Origin: Romanomermis culicivorax
Lineage: Eukaryota > Nematoda > Enoplea > Mermithida > Mermithidae
Assembly (NCBI GenBank): GCA_963922205.1
Contig: CAWUHX010000071.1
Span: 744,001-808,000 of the forward strand
Direction of reading: 5' to 3'
Length of the DNA: 64,000 nt
Under the pieces are notes generated by a model that was not told the DNA's origin, searched no databases, and worked only from the letters and a program-made list of their open reading frames with translations. The position numbers and the translations under genes were made by a program. Shown piece after piece: positions 12,846 to 25,900 of this stretch; positions within the stretch are counted from its first letter, which is position 1, and every line of letters begins with the position of its first letter.

Positions 12846-13200
12846 ACTACTGTCTTTTTACCGCGCTAGGGCAAAAAGTAATGAGAAGGAAGGTATCAGT
12901 GTTTTCCTGTTTTTCTTTTCTTTTTTTCACGGACATTTGTGTCAATTGGCACAATGGACCAGACAAATTTGGGCCAATAATTTTTTTCATTAAAACATTT
13001 TGAAAACCGGGAAAAACTTTTTTTGTAAAAAATTTGACCACCGAATATATGAAAAAATTGCGCCTAGCATATTTTTCCTCTGTTCACGCAAGTGGGATAA
13101 GGGAAAATGTCGGAGAAGACGTCTTACGATTAACGAAGAAAAGAAATGCTGAGGAAATTCATCTCTTTCTTGAATTCTTCAAGAAGTTCAAATTTTCCTT
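12846..13200. repeat. Dispersed repeat with GTCAATTGGCAC palindrome (copy 1)
   Basis: It shares the block 'cggacatttgtgtcaattgg' and the following ~300 bases in order with copies at about 29950-30545 and 32120-32820. No terminus could be fixed. Confidence 0.55.
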
Positions 13201-13948
13201 TTCTTAATTCCTTAATGCCGCCTACGAATTCCTTTCTGAGAAGATGTTTAGTATTGCTTCTTGTGACTAACCCTTAACACTGGGTAGCCAGGTATTTAGG
13301 GTCAATTTTATAAATAGAACCCGGATGCTACCCCGGTCTCTACAAGACATTGTACAAACAAAATATTTATATAAACTATTACTTATTTATATATACATAC
13401 ATGTATATGCGGTTACAGTTAATAATCGTATTTTCCTTCATCGATTCAGTGTATGGATCTATTCAACGGGTTAACAAGGCCGCTTATATGGCCCATAGAA
13501 TGTCATTGCCGAGTATTTTTAGCAACAAAAAACAATGGGTTTTGACAATACGGCACAGGAGGGAATCCGAGAAACTTTGCCTGTATGAAATATTAGTAGT
13601 GGACACAATATTAAAAAATTAAAGTTGAGAAGATGCATAGAGTATAATGCCGAAAGGGCATAAAAACTGACGATAATGAACTGGTAGAGACAGTAGTACC
13701 TGGACCTAACGAGATAGCTATAGTTTGGAAATGGATTCATCAGATCGTTGTGATGTGTGACCAAGTCAACACGACTTGCTTGAAAGCATAACGTTTCGTT
13801 AAGCGGGGTAACTTTGGAGACTTACGGGCATATCTTTGGAACCGCTGGGTGGAATCTGTTCGAATTGGTCCCAAGATAGTGTCCACAGTGTAGACAACAA
13901 TTATGCGAAAGATTATAAAGCTAGCTGCCACACAGGATTTTTTTTGAA

Positions 13949-14001
13949 ATCATACTGTCCTAAGTTACCCCTCGTGATGGGGAAACTTAGGACAGCATGA
14001 T
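13949..14001. repeat. 53-base near-perfect inverted repeat (hairpin)
   Basis: Two 23-base arms flank a 7-base loop (TCGTGAT). The left arm runs ATCATACTGTCC...CCCC, and the right arm is its reverse complement with only small mismatches. It sits in a repeat-rich intergenic region with no gene attached. Confidence 0.8.
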
Positions 14002-15829
14002 TTAAAAAATATATGAAGCGGGCTTTTTTTCCACACAGCATGAACTTTTTTTGCCTGTACGGAAAAGTTTTTTATGGTTTGATATTCTAGAACGATTGAA
14101 AATAAATCTTCTCGTTTATTTAGTCATCGAATGAAAGATCTAATTTTTCAGTGAATTCGATGAGTTTTCAGCCCGGAAATTTGAAATTCAGAATTTTGTC
14201 AACCAACCAAGAATTTGCATTCTTTAAACAGCAAGAATTTCTGCCATTATCCATTGCTGATGATGTTTATCTTAAAAGTGGCTTTTATCGTGTACCTTAC
14301 CCAACTGGTTGAACCTCGGAACTTATGCACTTTATGGTGTATCAAATTTTTTCAAGTCTTTTACTAGGCTTAGGCTTAGCCTCGGGCTTAGGCTTAGACT
14401 TATATATGCTCATGTGTAAAAAAACAAAAAATTCGGTAGGTTATAAAGTGCACCTGTAATTGGGAGAGTCCAAACCTGGGAATGCGAAAATTGGACTATT
14501 TCCCCGAGCGGCGAAAAAAATTTGGGAATTTTTAAGCCGTAAAGGGTGCGTTCTGATGCATTTTAGAAGGTCAAAAGTCAAAACTCTTAAATTTTCCGGC
14601 GCTAGGCGCCGGTAGTGATTCTTTTGATCATTGCTTGATACACTCTAGCTCGAGGGCGACCCTAAGCATGTCTACTTTACTTACTAGTTAGCATTCAATA
14701 GTTGTTACCAGCTAGAATCACTTCGTGATTCAATCAGTTTATATTTGATATTGCGTCTTAGTATTTGACAAAAATGAAGATTTTTCTGATTTTTTCATAA
14801 AGTTTGTCTGCGGTCTAAAATTTTTGAATTTTGTGAACATATTTTTTTGCAATCGGCAAATAATTGAAACACCATCCGTTTGGGACAGTGACAGATATTG
14901 CTGGTTGAATAATCCAAATTTATAGTTGCTTTTCTGATTTTACAAATTAAGTGGCATTATTTCAATATGATTTTTTTTGTATTTTGTAGTCCGACTATGA
15001 AAAATGATTGAATTGAATGCAAAATTAGACCACTTATCAAGAAAATAAATGTTGAAAAAATTCATTTTGCAGCGTTCTAGTATCAAAACTGCAAAAAATG
15101 ATCGGCGCTTCGAGCCGAAAGTCTATTTACGAATTTTGTTGTTTCAGCCAAATAAATGAACCATCGTTGGCTTCAATCTGATTTTTTAGCTGGTTAGTAA
15201 GGTTGAAAACATCCGCTCATTATTCAAGCATGAACATCGTTAGGCCGAAAAAAATCAAATTTTGAATCATCAAATCAGTCATGAAAAGATTCATCTTCCA
15301 TCGTTTTAGAGTATCGGGATCCGATTTCCGAAAAAGAAGAATGATGATTCATATGCAGCCTATGATTCTTCATTTTGGCTAAGCACAGATATGTCAGCCG
15401 TCGAATTTGTATGAAATTTAGGCTTTCTTCGCTTTGGTTTTTTGTTAACCATTTTGTTGTCACTACTGATAAATTCTTAACATAATCTGACCAAAAAATC
15501 AAAATTTTTTATTTTTTCTTCATTTTTGATAAATTACTGACTGCAAAATCATGAATATGTTCAGAAAAACTCAAAAATGCACAAATGAAGCATACTTATG
15601 GTGACATTTTTAAGCGAAAAAACGATATGGCAAAAATTGCTAAGAAAATTTTGACTCCTTCAGCCAAATGGCGAAAGGGTCTCTTCGGAAGAAAACAGTG
15701 TCCCAACTCGTGAACATTTGAAAAAAGTAGCTTTGGGACATTTTTGGGGACCACACAAATTGGTTGGACCTCTTACATGTAAGATATGCATCTCTCGATA
15801 TAGGAAATCCTATAATCTAATCAGGACGA

Positions 15830-16160
15830 ACGTCAGGCCTCAGGTTGCACTGTGCAACTTGCCGGAAAAATTTGGTGCTGCGTGAACTTTGATTGCAGTG
15901 TGCGCCTGCAAAACGGGCGTGTATCAGTATTTTTTTGACAAAAACTTTTTGCTCCATTTGAGACCCCAAAAATTTTTTCCTTATGAGGAAAATTTTTTCA
16001 GTTTCTCTGCTTAAAAATCGTTCAAAATCATTTCTGATGTGTTTTTTGAACATTTCTCATTAAATTGCATCTAATTCCACCTAAACAAGATATTTTTTTG
16101 CACGAAGTTTCGAGCTATATATGGCCTGCTTATAAATAAATATTTAAGTGTGTTTACAAG
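15830..16160. repeat. Left arm of a ~3.2-kb inverted pair (partner 18785-19020)
   Basis: The reverse complement of about 15930-16160 matches 18785-19000 well. Landmarks include ACACATCAGAAATGATTTTG and CTTATGAGGAAAA. The arms may be ends of one composite element or two opposite copies of one repeat. Confidence 0.6.
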
Positions 16161-16739
16161 ATTCGAGCATTTGTTTTGTTCGCAAATTCACGGTTTTTTC
16201 TTCAATCGACGATTTTTGAGAATTTTTTTTGAAATTAAGGCAAATTTTTAAAGCTGACTGACCTTTTGATTGGGTTATACGAGTTTCCTGTCCGGAGATG
16301 CATTTTACGCATTATAAAATGGAAAATTATTGAAATTTTCCGGCGCGAAGCGCCAGATTTTTATTATTTAATAATTTTTCTATGATATTCCAGTGTGCGG
16401 TTAGAAAATGTCATTGTAGCTAATGATTATATAGCTATTAATTATCAAGATATTATGGATAAATGTTTGACCCCGTGTCGTTTTTTTTGAAAATTTGACG
16501 AAAAGCAAGATTTTTCTTGGTTATTTTCCCAAAATCTTTTCAGGATTCATACAGAGTTGGAGAAAAAAAATTCCCTGTGTTTTGCAGGTTTTCCAGGTTG
16601 ACAAATGAAATTTTTCCACGTTTTTATAATGATGAAATATACTATCCTGAAGAAAAATACTGAATAATAGAAACATGTGTGAGCTAAAGTGTCATCAAAA
16701 ATAGAATACTAAATCAAAAAATTCATTTCAAATTATTGC

Positions 16740-17660
16740 GCAACCTGGCGCTGAAAAATTTTGATTCCGAGGCCTCTAAAACGTCGGAAAATTAATTTTT
16801 CAGCACATTCTTATGCAGCTACCGATCATCAATCGTGATCTTTTCACTATTTGATTGGTGGAAGCGTTAAAACATTTTTCTAACGTTTTCGTATATTAAG
16901 AGCCAGTAATTTACCAATCATAATTATTTATGATATATATAAATCAACGTATGAACCATAAAAAAGTGTGATAGATATTTTACTTCGGACTCGGATATCG
17001 GTAATTAATGCGGTGCAGAGCATCGGAAAAAATTTGGATTTTGATATTCTATATCGTGGGAAAATGATTATTTTTAATACCTATTTCCTGCCTGAAAAGT
17101 CTAATTTTTCAGGTTTTCAGTCAGGCAAACTAAAATTCAAAAATTAGGCAAGCAGCAATGAATTGAATGACTTTTTCAGACAGAAGAACCTCTGCTATTG
17201 TTCCACGCTTAATCATTTTCCAAATGCAAAAAGTTATCTTCACGAAAGTCGAAAATTCTAAATAACCACAAAACGATTTTGTGGAAATAATCTAGAAAAA
17301 TCGATGTTTTAGTCAAATATGTGAAAAACAATACAAGGTCAAACATTCATCCATAACATGCCGATGTTTAAAAGCTATAAGACAGCGTAAGCTAGGCCGA
17401 CATTTTCCAACCGCAAAACAGAAATGATAACAAGAATCATAAGTGATTTACAATCCGGCGCGGAGCGCCGGAAAATTTTCGATATGTTTTCCTAAAAACG
17501 CATAAGAATGCATCTCCGGACGGGAAACTCACCCAATCAAAAGGGTCGTTAGGCTCTAATTTTTATAAGCCATGTTGGCTAGTGCCCCTAAATTTTTAGG
17601 AATCAATCCGAATTTTTAGAAGCCATGGCTCCTAATTGACCTAAAAAACCTTGACCAGAC
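16740..17660. repeat. About 0.9-kb dispersed repeat, copy 2 (pairs with 7850-8650)
   Basis: This is a direct copy of 7850-8650, with the hairpin variant GGCGCGGAGCGCC at 17457-17469. It is AT-rich and non-coding. It lies within the inverted pair 15830-16160 / 18785-19020. Confidence 0.7.
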
Positions 17661-18784
17661 TCGATTTTTTTCGCTCGCAAATATGAATGCTCTATATGTA
17701 TAGCCGAAAACATTTTGTTGATTAGTCTCCAATTTTCTGGCATAAATGAGGAGTTTGAATGTTTTCTCGAATATTACCCTTACAATCCAATTGAAGCGTT
17801 GACTTTGACATAATAATTTAAAGGCTAAATTAAAAGTGGAAGTTGAAAAACTAAAAAAACCATCTCAAATACTCGATGATTTTAAGCAATTTCACTTTCA
17901 ATGTGCATAGTCGAATAAGAAAACTCGTCGCAGCGCGGCGGAAAAATTTGACGATTTTCCTCTACTTTTCAACACAAAATATTTATTTTTCCACAAAATT
18001 CCCTGTGTTTTCCAGACCTGAAAAAAATTCCGTGTTTTCCAGGTTTTCCAGACCTGAAAAAAATTCCGTGTTTCTCAGGTCGTGTATGAACCCTGTCTTT
18101 TTGCTAATCTTCAAAAACATTTTGGCATTTGTATGATAAAAACATTTTGAGTTCAAGTGGAAATTCTTGCTGGTTGAAGAATCGAAATGCTTGGTTGCTT
18201 TCCTAGTTTTTGAATTGTAGTCTGCCCGACTAAAAATTCATTGAATTCACTGAAAAATTAAGCCTTCTGTCTAGGAAATAAAAGTTGAAAAGGTCTGTTT
18301 TCCAGCATTCTAGAATACCAAAATCCCAAAAAAATTTCGACACTAGTCGCCGAACAAGTCACTCATACCAGTCTTTTCATTTTCTCTTCAAAACTCAGAA
18401 ATTTTGGTATTAAAAGCCTAAAACCAGAGCGAATCGAATGGAATAAAAGAAAACTAGTCTTTGGTGGTTTTTCCGATAAAATTGAGTTAATTCATTGATT
18501 TTTCGAGTGAACAACCAAAACATTATCTGTGCAACCAAAATTTTTCCAAGTTGCACATTGGGACCTCTGGCCTGTGCAGAAAAAAAGCCCTGTGGTCAAT
18601 TTCATACTTTTATGTCAGATTGTCAGCTGTTCAGAATCAGTTTTAAAATTTAATTTTTAATTGTTATCTTTTTATCAAAGTTTACTGTTTGATTTACTTG
18701 CTATGTCAAAATTAGTTAGTCGTTTTATGTCGTCAAAGAAATATAGAAATAAAGGATATGCCGTTGAATTATTCTCTTGCATGG

Positions 18785-19020
18785 CTCATGTAAACTCACT
18801 TAAATATTTATTTATAAGCAGGTCATATATAGCTCGAAGTTTTTTGCAAAAAAATCCCGGTTTTTTGGTGGACGTTCAAAAGACACATCAGAAATGATTT
18901 TGAACGATTTTGAAGCAAAGACTAAAAAGATTGATTTTTCCTTATGAGGAAAAAATTTTTGGGGCTTTCCCTCAAATGGGGCAAAAAGTTTTCGGCAAAA
19001 AACACTGCGCAGATTGTACA
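18785..19020. repeat. Right arm of inverted pair (partner 15830-16160)
   Basis: This is the reverse complement of the earlier arm, carrying ACACATCAGAAATGATTTTG and CTTATGAGGAAAA in the opposite sense. Confidence 0.6.
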
Positions 19021-19118
19021 TTTGACTTCATAACTTTTCTAGCCGAGTGAATTCAGATTGCCAATGGATTCGAAACGACCGTTTTTTTGTTGTTGTGTTG
19101 CACAGTCTTTTTGTGCAT

Positions 19119-19385
19119 CATACCTGTAAGAGCTCGGATTAGTTGGGGGAAGGTAAACCCAGAATTTTGGGGTGGGAGTCCCGAAATTTGGGGGGTTAAA
19201 AAACGCCAAAAAAGTCGAAAAACTTTCGAAAATTTTCCCGAAAAACACCAAAAAGCCACTCTTCCCCCAATTTTTCCGACTTTGGGGGGTTGACCAAGTT
19301 GGGGGTCTTCCCCCAATTTTTCCGAGTTTGGGGGGTTGACCAAGTTGCGGGTGGGGGTCCCCCCAACCCCCCAATTACAGGTATG
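19119..19385. mobile_element. CATACCTGTA MITE, 8-bp TSD TTGTGCAT
   Basis: The element starts CATACCTGTA and ends TACAGGTATG. It is flanked on both sides by TTGTGCAT (19111-19118 and 19386-19393). The body is G/C-run rich and non-coding. The 8-bp duplication and short inverted ends fit a hAT-type non-autonomous element; the superfamily is an inference. Confidence 0.9.
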
Positions 19386-19579
19386 TTGTGCATCATCCGG
19401 CAGCATTTTTTCATCATCCCTGTGCTCAATTAAGTGTTCGATATCTGAATTAATTGCAGAATTCTGTAAAGCACCAGCTTCTACACCAACAACTGTTTCG
19501 GCAAATTCATTCTGATGAGCAGATGTTCCAACCTCCATTTGATCGTCAAAATTGTCAGAATGTACATTTTCATGACTAT

Positions 19580-20972
19580 ACCCACTGTTTTTTCCATATT
19601 TGCACTATAATGTGTAAAAAAAGTCTGGAATGTGGAAAAAACTTTTGGGGTCTTTCCACAAATGTGGAAGAAAAATTTGGGGTTTTCATATTGAAAAAAT
19701 GCATTTTGGTGCATTTTAATAGCTCTAAATCTCAAAATTTTCCGACGCATCGCACCGGTTAAAACTTTAATAATCATTATTTATCACCAAGCTCAGGCGC
19801 GGCTTTTAGCATGTCTACCCTCACTTACCATTAGTGCTTCACACTTTCAAAATTCTAGGACCCGGGTACCCGGTCTTTAGGGTATCCGGTCTTTAGGGTG
19901 CCCGGGTATTTCGGGTACCAGGGTTCTATATGCAAGTATTTAAAAAGTCAGTGAATGAACGCACTCCATGAAAATTTTCAGAAAACTCATAAATTTTGAG
20001 GCATGAGCCTTGCAAAGTGCAACTAAACAAAAGTTAGGAAAACCCAATAACACATTTTCTTCAAACAAATTTTTTTTCAAAAAAAAATTTTTTTTCGTTT
20101 GAAGAAAATAAATATTTCAAAATTTTTTACTCTTTAAAGCAAATTGTGGAGACTGGTCACGCATCACAACTATTTGATGAATCCATTTCCAAACTAGATA
20201 TCCCACTAGGTCCGGGTTTAACCGTCTATACCGGCTCATCATCATCGACTTTTATGCCTCTTCAATCTTTTACATAATGCATGCATCTCTCCAACTTTTA
20301 TTGTTTACTGTATCGAGTACCAACATTTCACACAGGCATAATTTCTCGAACTAAATAAAATTAGATGATTCTAATCGGAATCACAGTAATGTTGATAGCG
20401 GATAAATTCATGACAACTCTATCGTTAACTTGCTTTATCCGCTCCTATAGAACACCAATATATTCTTCATGGGCTTTGACTAACATAACCATAATTTTCT
20501 CAATTTTTCAACATAACCATAATTTTCTCAATTTTTTCCTCATTTTTGCAAGTTTCTGACTACAAACATACCTGTACTTGGGGGGGGTTGGGGGGACCCC
20601 CCCAACTTGGCCAACCCAGTACCCAAAATCATTTCCCCCTCCCCAACCCCCCCCCCCCCCCAGTTGGGAAAAAATTAAAAAAATTTGCCAAAAAGTGTAT
20701 GTTTTTTGGCCTTTTTGAGAAAAATTTCGAATTTTTCCTACCCCCCCCCCCCCCCAAAAATTTCGGATTTACCCCCCTCCCAACTGGTCAGAGGTCTTAC
20801 AACAGGTATGACTACAAATACAACAAAATGCTTGGGTAGGCTCATAAAATGCATAAAAAAGCATCCGTAGCATTATAAACGTTTTTAAAATGAGGAAAAT
20901 TTTTGTAAAATGGGGAAAAAAATTTTGGGTGCGGTCCGGTTCTCATGTGGAAAAAATCTTCGAGGAAAAAAA
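19580..20972. repeat. Copy of the CACCGTTTT...-terminal repeat family, interrupted by a MITE
   Basis: The segment starts near CCCACTGTTTTTTCC and ends near GAGGAAAAAAAACGGTGG, like the cleaner element at 39037-40068. Internal blocks match 31240-31560 and, inverted, 39040-39400. The MITE at 20567-20810 interrupts it. No clean target duplication was seen, so the ends are approximate. Confidence 0.55.
20567..20810. mobile_element. CATACCTGTA MITE, 8-bp TSD ACTACAAA
   Basis: Inverted ends CATACCTGTA and (A)CAGGTATG are flanked by ACTACAAA at 20559-20566 and 20811-20818. The surrounding repeat is continuous without this insert at 31240-31560, which supplies a paralogous empty site. Confidence 0.92.
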
Positions 20973-22583
20973 ACGGTGGATGGCACACAGCAAGGAGGAT
21001 ACGAATACAGTACTCAAGGCGACATGAGCCTTAAATTAAAGTAAAATAATATACATAATTTTTCAATAATCTGACGCCCACTCGGCGACGCCGGTTGCCC
21101 CATGGAATCCCGATATTTTGCATGCCAACTCATAGTTAGAAATATAGAATACGAGAGGCACGCAATAACAGAAAAATTAAAAATCCAACAGGAAGACATA
21201 TTATGACTCAAACACTCTGTACTTCTATTATTGCGATAAAATCCCAAGTCAAACTTTTACTGAAATACGAACGCACAATATACGGAAAACCATTTCTGAT
21301 CTTAAGCAAAAAAGGACTAAATATACACAGGGAGAAAAATACTAGACCGATTAACAAGTCCAAAATTACAAGCAAGTCAGTAAATAACTCGAACACCAAT
21401 CGATGCAATAACGTGGGGAATATCGTTAAAAATACAGCAACGCTTGGCGATTTTTTAGATTTAAAGGCGAATCATATACGTTACAAAGGGCACTAAACGA
21501 CCATTCAATTGTACGACTTCTTTTTTTACTAGTCACGAAATTCCTCATTAACGATCAAAATACGTAAAGCGAAAAAGGAAACAACGAAAATATTAACAAA
21601 TAAAGAATCAGTTCCTACAGCGTGCGTAACATGCAATGAACGCTAGGTTACACGATTTTTTTGCGAAACAAGCGACTATCCGAAATAACGCTGGGAAAGA
21701 AACGCATAAATAAAAACGTGAAAAATGAGCAAACTAATACACTTGTAAACAGCAAATGTGCAAGAAACTAGTTGAATAAAATTTTAGTATTTAAGGAATA
21801 TTTCAAAGTCCTCAGGATATAAAATGATTTTTGAAAGCATTTCCAGCCTATTGGTGTTTGAAATGTCTGATGAAGATCATGAATTCTAATTTAAATTATT
21901 GATAATATGTAAAAAAATTCAAGCACTGAAACATATGGTATCAGCAATTAAGTTCAATGGGTAAAATTTTGCAGTAGATTTTTATGTATTCACGCAGTTG
22001 AGTTTTGAATGAGTGGATGCAAAAATTACAAAAATAGATAAAATGCGAGAAACGTACGTGTGCTGCTTTCTCAAAAGAGTATTCCCGAAAATCTTCTATT
22101 GGACCTTTCGTAATTAATGAACATACAGATTATATAGAAATTAAAATCACAAACTTTTGCAATCATCTTCTGAAGACTTAGATCCTTTGGAGTGCTGAGA
22201 TAGTCATAATGAATAATCTTTATAAATATTTATATACCAAGATTTCAGATATTCAGCTCCTCGAACGAACATATCTAAGGAGACCAAATTCAATAAATTA
22301 CATTGATGTTTTTCTTGCGTATTTTGAGGCAACCTGATTCGAATATTAATTAGCTTGAAATTCAAACCGCTACATCACACTATCATCTGTGAATATTACT
22401 ATTATGTTACAGAAAGTTGTCGTGACCAGGAAGATCATGAAATCATGAAACGTAACTTGATATTTCAAGGAACGTGCAATAATGTTCAATATCTCTAGAA
22501 GCACACGTACTCTTTCCTTAAGAGTTCATGATAGAGTAAACACTGTTTTTCGTTGTCTTGCGTGTTTTTTGTTCGTTTTCCGC
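20973..22583. other. Intergenic stretch downstream of makorin, nothing recognised
   Basis: Only short AT-rich open frames occur, with no domain motif. Transcription of makorin should end here, but no convincing poly(A) signal was pinned down. Confidence 0.4.
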
Positions 22584-22926
22584 TTACTCCCAAACCGCCG
22601 ACGTTTCCCAATCTGAATCGTCGAAATAATCGGCTTCGAAATCTTCGAAATCATCGGCACCGTCATCGTCTTCGTTGCCGCTAGTCACGTTCAGTAAGTT
22701 CAATTCGTATTCCAATTCGTCCCACAACCAATCAGCGCTGCTGTCGTTGCCCAACGATGATGAGTGGCGATTGGGTCGATTACGTGATTCGACGCCGGCC
22801 GTCACGCCTTCGCCGCGGCCTGACGAGGAAGAACCTGCGCCGGCGCCACCGTTATCGTCCGAACTGTTGCCGAAATTGCGAGTGGAGACAAAATTCCACA
22901 AAGCGACAATGTCGGTGATGGATCCA
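22584..22926 (-). CDS. MKRN: Makorin exon 6 (acidic C-terminal tail)
   Basis: The exon starts after GCATTTAG and has codon-biased, GC-richer sequence. It encodes SGSITDIVALW..., a Gly/Ser spacer, DWLWDELEYELNLL and a long Asp/Glu run, ending ETSAVWE and TAA. The start phase (2) fits the end of exon 5. Vertebrate makorin-1 also ends in an acidic tail. The 1.5-kb intron before it carries a repeat fragment near 24150-24260. Confidence 0.87.
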
Positions 22927-25900
22927 CTAAATGCAGAATTTTTCACAGATACCAGACGTGATTTGAACGAGAAATCATGTCAGCATTTCTGACTGTTTGA
23001 GCACAAGTAAATGGTAGTAAAAAACTCTTGGACACTCTGCTTCATAATATTCGTTTCACTGCGTTAATTTCGATAAATTTGATTCTTATTGTTTAAAAAA
23101 TTAACAAAATTCAGGTAGATTTTGACACCTCTTTTCGACGCGAAGTTTCCAGAAATCGATTTTCTAGCATATATGACGGTTTATCAGGTTTATTGTCGAC
23201 GCTGTTCTCCGCGAGTTTTTCAAGAGCAGTGTACACATGCAAAAAAAATAAAATATTCTCTTTGAAGAAATCTAAAACTAGATAACAGGATCGTAAGCGT
23301 CATGATTATGTGTGCCTTGCATTTTCTGGAAGATTATGCTTGCATTTCTCAACTGAGTGGTACTTGTTATTCAATTCTGCCACTGGGCCATACTAGGCTT
23401 TTTCGCTTTTCTGTATTCGCCTGCGAAGTGAAAAAAAAGAAAATCGAGTTGAGGAATGTATTTGTATTTCCAGAATGCAATATTTCTTTCATTATAAGTT
23501 AGAATTCTCTAGCTTGACCCGCAAAAAGATCGACTGACTGAATTTATTACGCCTTGTCAATTCTCTAGAACTCATGTTACTTAGTGCATCACCCTTTTGT
23601 TGTCTGATGGAACTTCAGCATTGAATAGGACTTCGATTAACGTGAAATTTCTCGACATCATAGTTGTTTTACAATAATCATCAAAATTTTATAAGGCTGT
23701 TTCTGTTGGTGAAAAGTAACACATGTTAAAAAATATATAGAAGGGAGTCGTTGAAGGACAAAAAATCGATTGATTCCGCCCACAAAGTATAAAAATGGTC
23801 CAAAAATACCAGTTGTTCTTTTAATAAAACAAAAAAATCGCGAAATCACTGTTTTTTTAAGCGAGGTCAAAGTGGGCAGAAAAATTTTAGCCGATGACTA
23901 AGATTTGTACTCAAACTACGGAAAAGAACAATAATTTTTAGTCAACTGTCTAAAATATCTAAAAAATTTCTAGCCAAACCAAAATTTTTTAAACATAAAA
24001 TAGATCGTTTGGCTAAAAAACACCGCGCGAAATTAATTTTTTGACGTTAAAAAATAATCATTTTCTTCTATAATAAACTGTCATTTTTCAGATTTTTCGT
24101 TCAAAAGAATGCGGCTCTTTGATTCCTATGGCTACAGCCCATTTTAGTCATATGATTAGTAAATCTTGGATGGGAGTCAACAGTCAACAAATGGGTAGTG
24201 GCAAACGATTACTGTGGGGGTGGGTTCCAATGGCACTTTCCCAACACATGTTTATGTGAATCGCTCATGAAGAATAAAATGCTAGGAGCTAGTGCTCCGT
24301 CATATTACTATTTATCACACATCATTTACAGCTCAGTTTCCGGATTTACTTCATTTGGTTACAACTTCCAAATTCGATCTGGTTAGCCGTGCTTGAGGTA
24401 TATATAGATTTTCATCTTGCTATACGAGAAAGTATTATTTCAGAAAATATCGCCCCATCATACTAACCTATTATTCCGTGCTCTTCCGCGGCCGAACACA
24501 CCGTTTGCCAACAACCGCCTCCTTTGTCTGATTTTCATTCTATGTCGAATAGTACGCGGACTATCGCCTTGCACAACTTGGCCGTCCGATCTGACATGCT
24601 TGTAGAAACATTTGTTGCCAAACGGACATTCTTCTTCGTCACCGTCCCCGCGAATCGACGACGATTTTAGGAAATATTTGCAGGTTTTTTGTTTCATGGC
24701 CGACTGATAGGCGTCTATTAAAGCTCGTTTCTCGTCATCTTCATCGACCCAAAGCGTCGACGGTATAACAAAATCGGATAAAGTTCGACATTCGGGACAA
24801 GCTCTAAAAATTTCGGTCTTCATGATTAAGTAACGTGCAGATTGGTGCTTGAACAAAATGCACTAAAATGCAATGCACTTCAAAAATATCTATCTAACAA
24901 CATGCATATTTTTAAGTGTGACATGACCATGGCCACCTTACCTGATAATTTTATTTTCAAACGTTTTTGCTTTTCGCCATTGCCGAATGCAGTCCAAGCA
25001 GAAACAATGCTTGCAATTTGGTAAGACTCCGAAACGTTGCTTCGTGCTATCGTTTTTGTCTAAAACAATGTCCATACAAATACCACATTGTTTTTCGCGA
25101 CTTTTTGCCAGTGCAAACGCTGATTCCATCTCGCGCTCATGTTCGGCCAAACATTCCTATCAAGTGACGACAAATTTTACGAGTGCTACTATGAACATCC
25201 GAACTTCCACACCATCTACACTATTTTTGAAGACTATGAGAATTGAGGATTAAAAATGATGCAGCGTTTGACTGTCTTTGAGTATGGAACACACATCGAG
25301 CGCTTTTCAGGAACTTTTTGGAAACTATTTACCTGACTTTGACATGTTTTCAAGATTTTTCAGATACCAAAAAATTTGGAAATGCTCAAATCAGAAAGAC
25401 ATTGCTCGCTCATGTAATCATAAATTTTTTTCTACTATAATTTTTGAAGCTTACATTTCTATGTTTCGTATTATGTTCGTTGTCTATCGGATGCAAGACT
25501 GGTTGATTACATAAGTCGCAAAGTTGTCCGTGAGCGAACGAACAAGCCTCGCCGTACCAGCAATGACCCATCAAGTTGTACGGGCAGAGAATCTCTTTCG
25601 TGGATGTCGATTCAACTTTAGGATCAGCTTCGATGCCATTATCGGTTACGGCGTTGGTTACGGCTTGTGAATAAAGTTGAATGCCATCTTTTTCTGTAAA
25701 GTTGTTAACATGCATAGCTTATATATAAACAAATGATATTAAATAATTAGAAAACCAAAACTTCGTTAAGTAATGTATGCCACGGAACGATTAGAATTCT
25801 TTCAAAATTCAAAAAATTATTTTCAGGGTACGATCAATTCGAATAAAATAAATATTCATACTTTTTTCAAAATCTTTATGACGAGGAATAAATTCGGCTG

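Noticed and set aside
22675..22992. Plus-strand open frame of 105 codons
   Set aside because: It is antisense to the makorin acidic exon; the codon bias and family resemblance are on the minus strand.
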